Source: Haladaptatus sp. ZSTT2 (GTDB lineage Archaea > Halobacteriota > Halobacteria > Halobacteriales > Halococcaceae). Taken from it: a stretch of DNA of 52,063 bases. A program made the position numbers and the translations under genes. Shown here piece after piece: positions 1-9,047 of this stretch (within the stretch, counting starts at the first letter, position 1; each line of letters begins with the position of its first letter). The stretch lies in assembly GCF_037081775.1 (NCBI RefSeq), contig NZ_JBAMHQ010000003.1:1-52063 (forward strand), read 5' to 3'. Below the pieces are notes generated by a model, which was given only the letters and a program-made list of their open reading frames with translations, was not told where the DNA came from and did not search any database.

Positions 1-22
1 CACAGCGGTTTTCCTGAGTTAC
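1..22 (+). repeat. ORB-like repeat a
   Basis: Core CAGCGGTTTTCCTGAGTT, identical to the copy at 51945-51966. It is followed by a G-run, as in haloarchaeal origin recognition boxes. Likely Orc1 binding site. Confidence 0.7.
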
Positions 23-63
23 CCACACGAAGGTGGGGGTACCAGAGACGGTTCTACCTCTTA

Positions 64-85
64 CACAGCGGTTTTCCCGAGTTAC
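64..85 (+). repeat. ORB-like repeat b
   Basis: Core CAGCGGTTTTCCCGAGTT, one change from repeat a; the same sequence appears at 52008-52029 in the overlap. Same orientation as a. Likely Orc1 binding site. Confidence 0.7.
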
Positions 86-214
86 TCACTAGAGTAGGTA
101 GCGTCCACTTCAAGTCGAACCTGCGGTACTACTACTAGCTATCATAACTGTAACGGTAGTAGTAGTAGTTGCCGCTAGGTGATTAGAGAGAAACTGATAG
201 AGTTGGAGTCGTCT

Positions 215-236
215 GACAGCAGTTTTCCTGAGTTAG
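215..236 (+). repeat. ORB-like repeat c
   Basis: Core CAGCAGTTTTCCTGAGTT, a weaker match with a changed 5' end, same orientation as a and b. Likely a lower-affinity Orc1 site. Confidence 0.55.
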
Positions 237-311
237 GTGTTGCTGGTCCACCGCTCATTTATATATGTGTAGGGGAGTTGGAGACATTCACCACCGTACG
301 GACAATTGACG

Positions 312-333
312 TTGACTCAGGAAAACCGCTGTG
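312..333 (-). repeat. ORB-like repeat d, inverted
   Basis: Reverse complement of the repeat a core. With its flank it shares about 26 bp with the orc1-proximal copy (51939-51964), so the origin is bracketed by near-identical ORBs facing each other. This fits an Orc1-dependent origin with inverted boxes on either side of a melting region. Confidence 0.7.
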
Positions 334-383
334 TGAGAGGGGCGGAATCGCGACCTCGGTTAGATATTCGTCATCCCGTCCGG

Positions 384-698
384 TCACATCTCCCGATCGA
401 TTTCGAGCTTCCGCATGGCTCGTTCGAATACGTCCGGGTGACGATGGGCGAGATTCTCGAGATGATTCCGAATGGACTGGGCCGGATTGAGGTCGACATC
501 ATCTGTGTCCTGGAGTTCACGCCAGAACTGATGCATTTCTTCGCTTACGGAGACGCCAATCGTGTGGTCCTTCACGCCAGTGTTGAGTGCGTCGTAGTAG
601 GGTTCTGTATCGAAGTCCGACGAACCTTGCTGATCCACTCGGTCTTTTTCCTCCGCTGCGTCATCCATCGCTTCGCCGAATGGATTGTCGTTGCTCAT
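384..698 (-). CDS. Small acidic protein next to origin, putative partition/copy-control partner
   Basis: 104 aa, start ATG at 698. The protein is highly charged, with an acidic, disordered-looking N-terminus and a helical C-terminal half (around residues 45-100). I recognise no definite family; size and charge would suit a small DNA-binding adaptor. It lies 24 bp downstream of the AAA+ ATPase gene on the same strand, so the two are probably co-transcribed. An AT-rich dyad (704-728) sits just upstream of its start. An ATPase plus small partner beside the origin suggests segregation or copy control; no ParA/ParB pair is evident elsewhere in the window. Confidence 0.7.
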   Translation of the reverse strand: MSNDNPFGEAMDDAAEEKDRVDQQGSSDFDTEPYYDALNTGVKDHTIGVSVSEEMHQFWRELQDTDDVDLNPAQSIRNHLENLAHRHPDVFERAMRKLEIDREM

Positions 699-703
699 AC
701 ACT

Positions 704-728
704 CTTATTCTTAAGCTTAATATTAAAG
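704..728. repeat. AT-rich dyad, copy 1
   Basis: Contains TTCTTAAGCTTAATATTAA. It lies between the ATPase and its small partner gene. It belongs to a family built from TTAATCTTAA/ATATTAA units that recurs at seven other places here. Probable protein-binding site (operator or centromere-like); inference only. Confidence 0.5.
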
Positions 729-1652
729 ATATTCGTCTAACGTCTCATCCGTAATCTCGACGTCCTTTTTGGCTGAGAATTGCTGCGCACCAGCCCGGAA
801 TGCGTGATAGCACTTCTGTCGAGTATTACGCGGAGTCCCATCGCTGACTTCGACGACGGTCTCGATAGCACTCGCCGTGTAGGGGTCAGACGGATATCCA
901 GAATCGTACTCTTCCTCACGGGCCCAGGCAAGCCACCTGGCAATGAGTTCTTCTGTTTCTGCGAACCCGAACCGCTCCAGCGTCCGATCCTTCGCGACGA
1001 GTCGCGAACTGAGTGTCTCGCGCAGTTCGTCTATACGATTACCGGCACGTTCCGTTCCGAACAGGAAGAGAATGAATACAGGCTCACTTTCTCCGAGATC
1101 ACCAACGCTTTGCAACGCGGCTAGTAGCTGCTCGAAGGTCCGTGTATTCCGAGCTGCATCCTCGAGTTGATCGACCTGAATAATACACGCGATATCGAGG
1201 GCTTCGAGCTGGTCGGCAACCCCCTCGACGATCTGTCGAACTTCGTCTGTGGCGTGCGGGTAGGACTCTGGAATCTCAAGGTCATCGTACTCATTGAGCT
1301 CGTCGAGAAGGCGTGTATAGAAGCGACGTGTTGTGATGGACTCCACTTCGCGTATTCGAGCGACTCGAAAGTCTTCGCTCCGAGGGCCATCTGAAAGAGC
1401 GTCGTACACGAGATCACGGAAGTGAGATTTCCCAGCACCCCGTTCATCGATGATCGAGATGTGGCCAGCACGATTGAGTATGTGACTCGCTACTTCATTG
1501 AGCAGATCTTGATTGACTCGCACGGCGATACTGGCGTTCGGAAGGGTTTCGGCAGTGAAGGGAATCCGATCTGGCTTAATCCCCAGCTGTTTCGCGTACG
1601 CCGCTTGTGCCTCCTCCGTCTGGTCAAGGGCGTCGGTGAATTGATCGCTCAT
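723..1652 (-). CDS. AAA+ ATPase (Orc/Cdc6-like core), plasmid maintenance
   Basis: 309 aa, start ATG at 1652. A degenerate P-loop is visible as DERGAGKSHF (about residue 69), a Walker B-like strand ending IIQVDQLEDA (about 160), a sensor-1-like strand FILFLFGTERA, and a sensor-2-like segment GTPRNTRQ near the C-terminus. The arrangement resembles the AAA+ core of Orc1/Cdc6, but I see no C-terminal winged helix, so it is unlikely to be a second initiator. It probably works with the small gene downstream in segregation or replication control. AT-rich dyads lie just upstream (1676-1712) and just downstream (704-728), as if they were operators or a centromere. Confidence 0.8.
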   Translation of the reverse strand: MSDQFTDALDQTEEAQAAYAKQLGIKPDRIPFTAETLPNASIAVRVNQDLLNEVASHILNRAGHISIIDERGAGKSHFRDLVYDALSDGPRSEDFRVARIREVESITTRRFYTRLLDELNEYDDLEIPESYPHATDEVRQIVEGVADQLEALDIACIIQVDQLEDAARNTRTFEQLLAALQSVGDLGESEPVFILFLFGTERAGNRIDELRETLSSRLVAKDRTLERFGFAETEELIARWLAWAREEEYDSGYPSDPYTASAIETVVEVSDGTPRNTRQKCYHAFRAGAQQFSAKKDVEITDETLDEYL

Positions 1653-1675
1653 AGTGGCTCATCATACTGCTCCGA

Positions 1676-1712
1676 CTTAAATCTAAGCTGAAGATTAATC
1701 TTAAGATTAAGC
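1676..1712. repeat. AT-rich dyad, copy 2
   Basis: Contains the near-perfect palindrome TTAATCTTAAGATTAA, 24 bp or more upstream of the ATPase start. Probable operator or partition site of the downstream ATPase pair; inference. Confidence 0.5.
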
Positions 1713-1758
1713 TATAACTGTTTTTGACCTACTTCGGCCGACAATCGATGCCACCATC

Positions 1759-1799
1759 TTAACCAACAACCCACGCACGACATCAATTTTGTTGGTTAA
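1759..1799. repeat. TTAACCAACA inverted repeat, site N1
   Basis: Arms TTAACCAACA (1759-1768) and TGTTGGTTAA (1790-1799) separated by 21 bp. The right arm directly abuts the stop codon of the DUF6788-like gene. Five such sites exist on this molecule; function unknown. Confidence 0.7.
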
Positions 1800-2129
1800 T
1801 TATTCGCTCTGACTCACCGGCCCCTTATACTTCGACTTGATCTTCTCTCCATCTCTCCATTGCCAGTAGTAGTACTGGTTGTCGTTGATCTCCTTTACCG
1901 TGAGAGTGGCTTTCGTTGGAACGTCATTCGGAAGATCTTCAGGACGCTCGTCGACGCCTTCTGCGTTGCCCTCCTCAGCGTCGCGTAATCGCGCTTCACG
2001 TTCTCGATATTCTGCAAGTGCCTCGGCGTAGCTGCCAGCTGCGCGGAGTGTCTCAATATCACAGTTGTCGAGTTGCTCTACGAGTTGGGCTGGCAGTTCT
2101 GGTGGGGTTGTCGGTTCGGAGTACGGCAT
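1800..2129 (-). CDS. Small haloarchaeal protein (DUF6788-like)
   Basis: 109 aa from ATG at 2129 (MPYSEP); an upstream reading to 2303 is open but would overlap the dyad and looks non-coding. The N-terminal half is helical and charged; the C-terminal third has an aromatic strand (YYYWQWRDGEKIKSKYKGP), which I remember as typical of DUF6788 proteins of archaeal plasmids and viruses. Function unknown; the basic, aromatic end would suit nucleic-acid binding. The gene is bracketed by two copies of the TTAACCAACA inverted repeat (1759-1799 and 2153-2195), like a small cassette. Confidence 0.8.
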   Translation of the reverse strand: MPYSEPTTPPELPAQLVEQLDNCDIETLRAAGSYAEALAEYREREARLRDAEEGNAEGVDERPEDLPNDVPTKATLTVKEINDNQYYYWQWRDGEKIKSKYKGPVSQSE

Positions 2130-2152
2130 CGGACTCACCGTCCGGACAGGAC

Positions 2153-2195
2153 TTAACCAACAATATCGGGGGGTTCGCATAATTCTGTTGGTTAA
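2153..2195. repeat. TTAACCAACA inverted repeat, site N2
   Basis: Arms at 2153-2162 and 2186-2195, 23-bp spacer, 24 bp upstream of the DUF6788-like gene. It lies between that gene and the divergent SbcD-like gene, so it could be an operator for either. Confidence 0.7.
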
Positions 2196-2267
2196 TACGA
2201 TTGGACTTGTTCTGTCGTCTCGATAGACAGGAAACTTTGATATGAGCTTCACATGACAGTCAACTGA

Positions 2268-3620
2268 ATGGGAGTTACGTTCCTCCACACCGCGGATTTC
2301 CATCTCGGAAGTCCACTCCGCGCTGTGGAAGCGGCATCTGAATCATTGGCTGAGCGCCTGCAGCGAGCGACGCACGAAGCCCTCCGTCGAGTTATCCAGG
2401 TCGCCCTCGACGAGGACGTCGACTTCGTCGTTGTCGCTGGCGACCTCTACGATCAGCAAGCGCGCTCAGTCTACGCGAATGAATTTCTCGTCAATCAATT
2501 CGAACGGCTCGAAGACGCCGATATCCCGTGTTATGTTGTCCACGGGAATCACGATCCACTGGGAGCAGGGGCAGAGAAACTCCCCTTACCCGATAACGTC
2601 CACGTGTTCGGTGCAGACGACGTCGAGACGGTTCTGTACCCCAACGACGACGAGCCGGAGGCCCGCATCATGGGACAATCCTATGGAAGCCAGTGGGAGA
2701 GCAACTCTCTGTACTATCACTACACACCGCCGGATACAGCAATCCCGAATATTGGCCTGCTCCACACGGGCCTGAATCCGGATGGTCGGCGGTACGCCCC
2801 CTGTGGGCCCAGCGACTTAGCACAAAAGCAGATCGATTACTGGGCGCTCGGGCACATCCATACGCCACGGCTCGTCGACGGAGCGCCAGCGGCGTACGCT
2901 GGGATACCACAAGGACGAAATATTGGTGAAACTGCCATCGGCGGGTGTTTGCTCGTCGACGTGGATGCAGGTGGCGACCCTGACATCGAGTTCGTTCCGA
3001 CGAGCCCGATCGTCTGGCAGGAAATCGTAGTCGACCTCGGCACTGCGAGCACAGACGACGATACTCCCCTTCGCAACCTTGCAGATGCGGAAGGGTACCT
3101 CGAGGAGCGTATGTTAGACCTTCGGGTAGCGGACCAGGACTCTCTCACTGACACCCTTCCGATGCCGGTGGCTGAGACAGACTGGATGCCAGAGGGGTTC
3201 GTGTGTCGATGGACGCTGAGTGGCCGTGGAGAGCTATCTGAAGCGCTTGATGAGGAAGCGACGGATGTGCTTGCCAACCGTCTGCGGGAGCGCAGCAGTA
3301 GCGCTTCACCCTTTGTGTGGACCGAGTCCGTCCGTGATTACTCTGCGCCACCGCTTCCAGACCTTGAGACGTTAGTAGAGTCGGACGAGATCATCAGCGA
3401 ATTGGTTGAGCTTTCCAACGAGATACGAGCGGACGACGCGGCACGAGCTGCGCTGCGAGCGAGGACAGGTGACGTCTGGGAGTGGCGGACGGACGAAGAA
3501 CACGAAGACGTTTCAGAGGACCGGATTGCGTTGGACGAGGAACGGCTAGACGACCTGATTGACCGCGCCGTCACTCGGTCAATCGACGAACTTGCGACGC
3601 GGAGGGACAATGCGAATTAA
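2268..3620 (+). CDS. Metallophosphoesterase, SbcD/Mre11-like nuclease (YhaO-like)
   Basis: 450 aa. All calcineurin-type metal ligands are visible: TADFHLGS (D10, H12), VAGDLYD (D59), VVHGNHDP (N94-H95-D96), and LGHIHTP with its paired histidines near residue 195. This is the Mre11/SbcD nuclease fold; the partner order and length match bacterial YhaO more than chromosomal Mre11. The C-terminal 150 residues are acidic and probably hold the ATPase-binding and capping parts. The stop overlaps the next start by 11 bp (3610-3620), so translation with the SMC-like ATPase is coupled. The pair should form a membrane- or DNA-end-associated nuclease complex that opens blocked or hairpin DNA ends. Confidence 0.92.
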   Translation: MGVTFLHTADFHLGSPLRAVEAASESLAERLQRATHEALRRVIQVALDEDVDFVVVAGDLYDQQARSVYANEFLVNQFERLEDADIPCYVVHGNHDPLGAGAEKLPLPDNVHVFGADDVETVLYPNDDEPEARIMGQSYGSQWESNSLYYHYTPPDTAIPNIGLLHTGLNPDGRRYAPCGPSDLAQKQIDYWALGHIHTPRLVDGAPAAYAGIPQGRNIGETAIGGCLLVDVDAGGDPDIEFVPTSPIVWQEIVVDLGTASTDDDTPLRNLADAEGYLEERMLDLRVADQDSLTDTLPMPVAETDWMPEGFVCRWTLSGRGELSEALDEEATDVLANRLRERSSSASPFVWTESVRDYSAPPLPDLETLVESDEIISELVELSNEIRADDAARAALRARTGDVWEWRTDEEHEDVSEDRIALDEERLDDLIDRAVTRSIDELATRRDNAN

Positions 3621-6513
3621 GAACTTCGATCTGGACGATTTCGGATGCTTCAGGCGAGCTCGACTCCAAAATGTCGATGATGGATTGACCGTCATCGCTG
3701 GCCCGCAACGAGCGGGGAAAACGACGTTTATGGAAGCGGTTCGCCATCTCGGCTATGGGATTCCTCGCGGCAATGGTCTCCCGCCAGCAACGGACCAGTA
3801 TGACCTCACGGCCGACGTCGTCGTCGACGGCGCTGAATACGAACTGGCACTCACTGGCTATGGTGATCCTGCACTAGCGCCTGTCAATGGTGCCCCCGAT
3901 CGAGCACTCTCGGATGTGTTCGGCAATCTAGGGCCCGCACAGTACCAGCAGCTCTTCACCATTAGTCTCGACGAACTCCGGCGGTTGCCAACGAGTCTTG
4001 ATGACGACGTTAGCCTGTCAGCAATCCTACTCGGTGCAGCATATGGTGACGTCCTCAAAATCCCACAGATTCAAGAGGCATTCAGTGATCGGGCGAAATC
4101 GATCGGAGGCAAACACGGACGATCGGTCTATGACCTCAAAGGACCAATTAATGCGATTCAGTCGGGGGTCGATGCACGAGACGCCGCCGTCGCCCAGGTC
4201 GACGAGCACGACCGGAAACAGGCTGCTCGTGACGATGTGAATTCCCGCATCGCGGAACTTGATGAGGAGATTGCTGATCTAACAACGGAACAAACCCGTC
4301 TCAACACGGTCCTCACGGAATACGAGGAGTTCGAGTCGCTTCAGGAGCTGAATCTTGAACTTGATGGGGCCGACCTTGACAAAGTCGATGCGTTCCCGAC
4401 AGACCAACTTGACCGCGCTCGGCAACTGCAAAGTCAGCTAGCGGAAGGGCAGGAGGAATTGACGACTGCGGAAGAAGCGTTCGCTCGACAGGTTAGTGCG
4501 GAGGATCACGAAGCGTATCGCGACCGGTTACTGGATGCCACGTCTACGATACGGGCGTACAACAGGGAAATCGCTGGCTGGCGTGAGCGGGTAAATTCAC
4601 TACAAGAGCAACGGTCTGAGCTTGCGAAAGAGCGTCGAAAACTTCGCTCCCAGGCTGCGGACTTGCAACCTGGGTGGGATGGCGAGTCCTTGCTTGACCG
4701 GGTTCGTGATGTTGAGACCGACCTGTTCTCTCGCGATGAGGTTCGGTCGATTACGCGCTCCTGTGAGGATCTCAAATCCGAATTAGATGAGGTCAAGCGC
4801 AACCTGAACGAGAAAACGGCTCGTCACGAACAGCTGGAACAGGAAATCGACACTGCAACCGACTCATCATCTGAGGCGTCTCACACACTTCGTGACCAGC
4901 TTCCCGTCGCTGCGGGTGGGACGGTAGTCGCGCTGATTGTGGGGAGTGCGGTGGGCGTTGTTGGTGGCGCGATTCCTGGTGTCGTCATCACGCTCGTGAT
5001 AACCCTGATCGTCGGCGCGTATGCCGCGTCACGGCTTGAATTCGAGTCCCCTGGAGTCGATGGCGTATCTGTCGAGACGCTTCGAGCAGACAAACGCAGC
5101 CTGACTGCCGATATTGAAGGACTGCGCTCTCGAAAAGCGGATCTCGAAACAGAGTATTCGACCCCGACCGAGCAATTGGACTCCCTCCGAGAGAAGCTCG
5201 GACTCTCAAACGATACGAGTCCTGCTGCCGTACGAGAGTTCTATGCTGACATCTCCTCGCTCCGAGGCGATCTCACGACGCTGGAAGGAGACGTCGAAGC
5301 CCTCGATGAGAAGGAGGAAACCCTCCGTTCAGACCTCGCAGCAGCCGCCGATACCATGTCCGAACTCGGTGTTCTCGATACTGACGATATCGACCCGCTC
5401 GAAGACGCAGAGAAATTGTTCGCGACGATCGAAAATACCGAAGACGACCTCGACCTCGCACAGGCGGTCACGACAGCCCAACGGACCGTCACCAGTCACA
5501 AAGATGACCTCCGTGATCTCTTAACCGAGTGGGACGATGCACCAGATCTCACCACTGCTGATTCAGCTACTGTCGTTCGTACGGCCGACCAGTTCCTCGA
5601 ACGCGGTGAGAGCGTCACCGAGCTCGTAGAAGCGCGGGAACAGCGCGACGAGATTCGCGTCCGACTCAAGCGCCGACTGACGGCGTCAGCCATCGAACCA
5701 GCGTTTGAGTCGTACCGCGATTCAGAGGACGACGATGACGACTGGGCGCTTGCCGCGTTCGAGCGTGTCGTTGAGGCGTACGCTGATAGAGAGGCGATCG
5801 AGGAGCGACTTGATACGATTGGGGAAACCATCGAGAGCCTTGAAACGGAACGATCGGATTGTGTTGAAGACCGGGTTGAGCTCACGAGAGAGCTCGAAGA
5901 GCTCGCCTCTGATGACGATGTTCGCGAGGCACATGCGACGATCGAGGCGGGACGACGTCGGCTCGAACCGCTAGCCGAGGAGTATGCGACGTCTCGCATC
6001 GCCGAGTACCTGCTGAACGAACTCCACGAACGCTTTATTGACCGGACGACAGGTCCACTCCTCGACGAAGCCAGCGAGATTTTCGCGCGAATCACTGACA
6101 ACGCCTATACCGAGGTTGACTCCACTAACGAGTTCGACAATCTCGACTTCCAGTCGGTGCTCGCTGATGGCCAGACACAACGTACCGCGGAATTATCGCG
6201 AGCCACCGCCGAGCAGCTGTTCCTCGCGATTCGCCTTGCTCGGATTCGTCGCCATGAATCGTCGCTCCCTGTGTTGCTCGATGACTCGATGACGAATTTC
6301 GACCCCGCTCACCACGTTCGAACGCTGCAGACGATCTCCGAGTTGGCGGATACGAACCAGGTTTTCCTGCTGACGTGCCACCCGGAACTTCTTGAACGAG
6401 TCGATACGCACACAGATAGCGCCCAGTACTGGGGTCTTGACGATGGTCAGTTCGATGGGCCTTACTCTGAGCCAGACAAACCCTGCGAACTGCTGGAGCC
6501 AACCTGGTCGTAG
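3610..6513 (+). CDS. SMC/Rad50-like ATPase (YhaN-like, AAA_27)
   Basis: 967 aa from ATG at 3610 (MRIKNF). The Walker A GPQRAGKTT is at residues 31-39. Two long coiled-coil stretches surround a hydrophobic insert around residues 435-475 (Val/Ile/Gly-rich, probably two membrane helices). A signature-like ELSRATAEQLFLAI and Walker B LPVLLDDSMTNFD come near residue 900, followed by an H-loop-like LLTCHPELL. The transmembrane insert in place of a zinc hook is what separates YhaN proteins from Rad50/SbcC. It overlaps the nuclease gene and is convergent with the TPR gene, whose stop abuts its own. Likely regulates the nuclease subunit at DNA ends. Confidence 0.92.
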   Translation: MRIKNFDLDDFGCFRRARLQNVDDGLTVIAGPQRAGKTTFMEAVRHLGYGIPRGNGLPPATDQYDLTADVVVDGAEYELALTGYGDPALAPVNGAPDRALSDVFGNLGPAQYQQLFTISLDELRRLPTSLDDDVSLSAILLGAAYGDVLKIPQIQEAFSDRAKSIGGKHGRSVYDLKGPINAIQSGVDARDAAVAQVDEHDRKQAARDDVNSRIAELDEEIADLTTEQTRLNTVLTEYEEFESLQELNLELDGADLDKVDAFPTDQLDRARQLQSQLAEGQEELTTAEEAFARQVSAEDHEAYRDRLLDATSTIRAYNREIAGWRERVNSLQEQRSELAKERRKLRSQAADLQPGWDGESLLDRVRDVETDLFSRDEVRSITRSCEDLKSELDEVKRNLNEKTARHEQLEQEIDTATDSSSEASHTLRDQLPVAAGGTVVALIVGSAVGVVGGAIPGVVITLVITLIVGAYAASRLEFESPGVDGVSVETLRADKRSLTADIEGLRSRKADLETEYSTPTEQLDSLREKLGLSNDTSPAAVREFYADISSLRGDLTTLEGDVEALDEKEETLRSDLAAAADTMSELGVLDTDDIDPLEDAEKLFATIENTEDDLDLAQAVTTAQRTVTSHKDDLRDLLTEWDDAPDLTTADSATVVRTADQFLERGESVTELVEAREQRDEIRVRLKRRLTASAIEPAFESYRDSEDDDDDWALAAFERVVEAYADREAIEERLDTIGETIESLETERSDCVEDRVELTRELEELASDDDVREAHATIEAGRRRLEPLAEEYATSRIAEYLLNELHERFIDRTTGPLLDEASEIFARITDNAYTEVDSTNEFDNLDFQSVLADGQTQRTAELSRATAEQLFLAIRLARIRRHESSLPVLLDDSMTNFDPAHHVRTLQTISELADTNQVFLLTCHPELLERVDTHTDSAQYWGLDDGQFDGPYSEPDKPCELLEPTWS

Positions 6514-6894
6514 CTATCCCGATTTGTTCTCTGCTAGCTCTTTTGCCCGATGCAGTCGTTTCTGTAGGTCGTCTCGGGGTGAGCAAGCGTTGTTGAGGTA
6601 ACGCTCGATGATTTGAATCTCGTCGTCGTATCGGGTCTCCTTCCGATAGACGATTGCGAGATGTTTGTAATACCACGGCGCTGGATCGCCAAACTCCTCC
6701 TGTTCAGTTTGCTCAATGCACCAGAGGAGCAACGATTCGGCCTCGTCGTGGCGCTGCTCGCGCTTTAGCTGTTTGATCGTATCGACTGCACCGGTGTAGT
6801 GATCGAACGAACCAACCGAGGAAGCCGTCGCTGAATCCTTCTTTGGGCTAGCATCTCCTTTGCTTCCGAGGGCACGCAGTAATCGGCGGAACAT
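6514..6894 (-). CDS. TPR-like small helical protein
   Basis: 126 aa. After a basic Ser/Thr-rich N-terminus (residues 1-30) come two TPR-like helix pairs with the familiar A/Y spacing (ESLLLWCIEQTE, WYYKHLAIVYRK, IIERYLNN). The gene is convergent with the SMC-like ATPase and shares a zero-base boundary with it (6513/6514), and is divergent from the AddB-like operon 77 bp away. Its placement between the two end-processing operons suggests an adaptor for one of them, but nothing in the sequence proves it. Start ATG at 6894 gives a basic MFRRLLRALG opening. Confidence 0.75.
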   Translation of the reverse strand: MFRRLLRALGSKGDASPKKDSATASSVGSFDHYTGAVDTIKQLKREQRHDEAESLLLWCIEQTEQEEFGDPAPWYYKHLAIVYRKETRYDDEIQIIERYLNNACSPRDDLQKRLHRAKELAENKSG

Positions 6895-6971
6895 GGTTTC
6901 TCGCGTTATATCTCCGTCATCGTATAGTCGCGTGCTGAAGATTTATCAAATGGGATGCAGACGACAGTACT

Positions 6972-9047
6972 ATGTCTGCAATTGGTCACACAATGACGGA
7001 GCTTCCCGGTGAGCTTCATCTGTTCTCTCCAACCGGCCCCCCGATTGAGGAGCGAGTCGCACCTATCTTCGCCGAGTGTCTGCATGAACACGATGTCGGC
7101 GATATCCTCGTGTTGAAGCGGTTCCCGACTGGCATCGAGACGTTTACGGATGTCTTGGCCACTCACGTCGACTCGGTTGAACGACCAGAAGTGATGTCGC
7201 TCACGCGGTTCGCACGGACAATCCTCGAAGCGAGCCCAGAGAACCCGACGCTCGTCTCCCAGCATGAACGTGCTGCAGTTCTCGCGTCGGTCCTCTCCGA
7301 GTACGAATGGACCGACTCGTTTCTGCAACAAGCGTCGGCATTCGATGCCTTCGAAGACGACGTCGGTCGCTTTACCTTGGCAGCAGCGTGGCAAAATCAG
7401 AATGTCGACGCGACCGATTCGTCGCTCGCCGAATTATTCGATTTCACGGCGCATCTGCAGGAGGTTCTTGCGACGAACGGGTATGCTGAACGTGCGAGCA
7501 TCATCCCACGAGCATTGGAGTACATGGAGACGGAGACCGCAAGTCCACCGATTCTCGATCGGTTCGACGTGATTCTGACAGTAGAGGTCGAGGAGTTCTC
7601 CGCTCTGGAACGCCGATTCTTGGCAGCCGCGTCGACGGACACTGAACTGGTGTGTGTCGGAGAACGACATGGGAGTATTCAGCGGATCAGGAACGAACCT
7701 GGAGACATCACCGACTATCTCCAGATGGAAACCGTCGTCCACGATTCCTCGTCTCCCATCTCGGGCCCTGCCCAGGTAGCAGCGCATCTCGCGACCGGCG
7801 AAGCGCCACAACCGGAAGCTCCGGACGGTCTCTTCGAGATAATCGAGGGAACGTTCGCCGATCAGGTACAGACCGTCGCAGAAGAAATCGAACGCCGGCG
7901 AACGACAGAGGGGTGGTCGTACGATGAGTTCGCGGTCGTCCTCAAAGATTCGAGTTCGCCTATCCAAGAGACTGTCCGTATCTTACAGCAGGCAGGCATT
8001 CCGACGGCGTCCATCACCACGAGTGCGCTCTCTGATGACCCCGCTGCTCGGGAGCTGTATCACGTTGCTCGATATCTCGAGTCGGGCGGAGACGACCAAT
8101 CCCGAACGCTGCTCGAAGCCAGAGTCCCGGACTTCACGACGATTCTCGACGACGAGCTGGCGACTGCATCGGTTTCGGACGCCTTGACGACCTGGGTTCT
8201 CGACACAGACCTCAAGCAACGGGTCGCTTCGAACGAATCACGGCTGGAGGCTCGCATCCAGTTCCAGCACATCGAGCGTGTTCTCGACCTCGCACGGTTC
8301 GTTGAGGACTGCCCGCTGCTGGACTCTTCGTGGGACGCGTTCTGTCAAGCACTGGAGCGAGCATTCCGATACTCCGCGCCCGACTTCTACAGTGAGGTCG
8401 ACGTGAAGGAGGGCGGGGTCCTCGTCGACTCTGCCCGCGTGGTCAAAAACGCTTCCTGGAAGGCGGTGTTCGTCTTGAACGTCGTCGAGGAGGAGTACCC
8501 TGCAGTCCCACGGTTTTCGTCGCTCTTTCCGATTGCGCAGCTCAAATCGCTTCCCGAATATCCTGCTGTCACGAGTCCGACTCGGAACGAGGTTCGTGAG
8601 ACCTTCCCGACCGCAGACGACGACATCATCCATCCGTTCTCGGCGTACTATACTGAGCTGAGCCGACGGCTCCTCGCGGTTGGCGCCAACGCGGCGACGG
8701 ATCAACTGTACTTCTGTACCTATGCAGAGAACGCAGCAGATCCAGGAAAGTACAAACAGCCGTCCCGCTTCTTGCAACAACTTCGGGACCAGTTCGAGTT
8801 CGACTCGATCACCCACGAGGACGTCCATAGCCAGGGTCGTGCTGCAACGAGGGTCCTCTCCAGCGTTGAGCGTGCTCTCCAGGACGTACGGACAGCACCC
8901 GTCACTGGCGACGACGTCGACCTGGACGCGGTTGAGACGCAGTTCGGAGCGATTCAGCAGCTGTTGGATGAGACGGATGACCCCGAACTTGAAGCCGCAT
9001 TCGAAGCACATGTCGACTTCGCTGAAGGGAGGGTTCGCCGTGACTGA
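6972..9047 (+). CDS. AddB-like helicase-related subunit
   Basis: 691 aa, start ATG at 6972 (a second ATG at 6993 is possible). The length, an N-terminal Rossmann-like region without a real P-loop, and a C-terminal UvrD-like segment (VFVLNVVEEEYPAVPRF followed by SRRLLAVGANAATDQLYF, which mimics the helicase GLTRA motif) fit the inactive-helicase subunit of AddAB/RecBCD-type enzymes. The nuclease part normally fused to AddB is supplied by the next gene, which overlaps by 8 bp. So AddB appears split in two here. Expected role: DNA-end recognition and scaffold for processive resection together with the helicase at 9954. Confidence 0.75.
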   Translation: MSAIGHTMTELPGELHLFSPTGPPIEERVAPIFAECLHEHDVGDILVLKRFPTGIETFTDVLATHVDSVERPEVMSLTRFARTILEASPENPTLVSQHERAAVLASVLSEYEWTDSFLQQASAFDAFEDDVGRFTLAAAWQNQNVDATDSSLAELFDFTAHLQEVLATNGYAERASIIPRALEYMETETASPPILDRFDVILTVEVEEFSALERRFLAAASTDTELVCVGERHGSIQRIRNEPGDITDYLQMETVVHDSSSPISGPAQVAAHLATGEAPQPEAPDGLFEIIEGTFADQVQTVAEEIERRRTTEGWSYDEFAVVLKDSSSPIQETVRILQQAGIPTASITTSALSDDPAARELYHVARYLESGGDDQSRTLLEARVPDFTTILDDELATASVSDALTTWVLDTDLKQRVASNESRLEARIQFQHIERVLDLARFVEDCPLLDSSWDAFCQALERAFRYSAPDFYSEVDVKEGGVLVDSARVVKNASWKAVFVLNVVEEEYPAVPRFSSLFPIAQLKSLPEYPAVTSPTRNEVRETFPTADDDIIHPFSAYYTELSRRLLAVGANAATDQLYFCTYAENAADPGKYKQPSRFLQQLRDQFEFDSITHEDVHSQGRAATRVLSSVERALQDVRTAPVTGDDVDLDAVETQFGAIQQLLDETDDPELEAAFEAHVDFAEGRVRRD

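Larger units (their letters stand above)
1..119. repeat. Terminal direct repeat (circle overlap)
   Basis: These 119 bases recur without a mismatch at 51945-52063, the very end of the window. The simplest reading is that a circular molecule of 51,944 bp was written out with a short overlap. The repeat lies inside the replication origin, and the genes on both sides (orc1 to the left across the junction, the ATPase pair to the right) make one coherent replication region when joined. A real terminal repeat of a linear element is possible but less likely. Confidence 0.9.
1..383. other. Putative replication origin
   Basis: This non-coding stretch continues leftward across the circle junction to the orc1 start at 51889. 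It holds ORB-like repeats at 1-22, 64-85 and 215-236 and an inverted one at 312-333, plus an imperfect copy near 51909-51925. Between them lies an imperfect dyad of triplet repeats: the arm 127-137 (TACTACTACTA) pairs with 157-167, extended by GCGG/CCGC at 123-126/172-175. A G-run follows the first ORB (near 35-39). Repeats beside an orc1 gene are the usual layout of Orc1-dependent haloarchaeal origins; the melting site itself is not evident. Confidence 0.75.

Noticed and set aside
179-740. Open frames over the origin and opposite the 104-aa gene
   Set aside because: They cover ORB repeats or are antisense to a better minus-strand gene; unnatural Arg/Val-rich translations.
723-1652. Second Orc1/Cdc6 initiator
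   Set aside because: The AAA+ core is similar but the P-loop is degenerate and there is no C-terminal winged helix.
5496-6101. 201-residue frame opposite the SMC-like ATPase
   Set aside because: Ser/Arg-rich shadow typical of the strand opposite an acidic haloarchaeal gene.
3610-6513. Lamassu or Wadjet SMC-type defence gene
   Set aside because: The partner is a Mre11-type nuclease and a TM insert is present, which fits YhaNO; no LmuA/LmuB or Jet components nearby.
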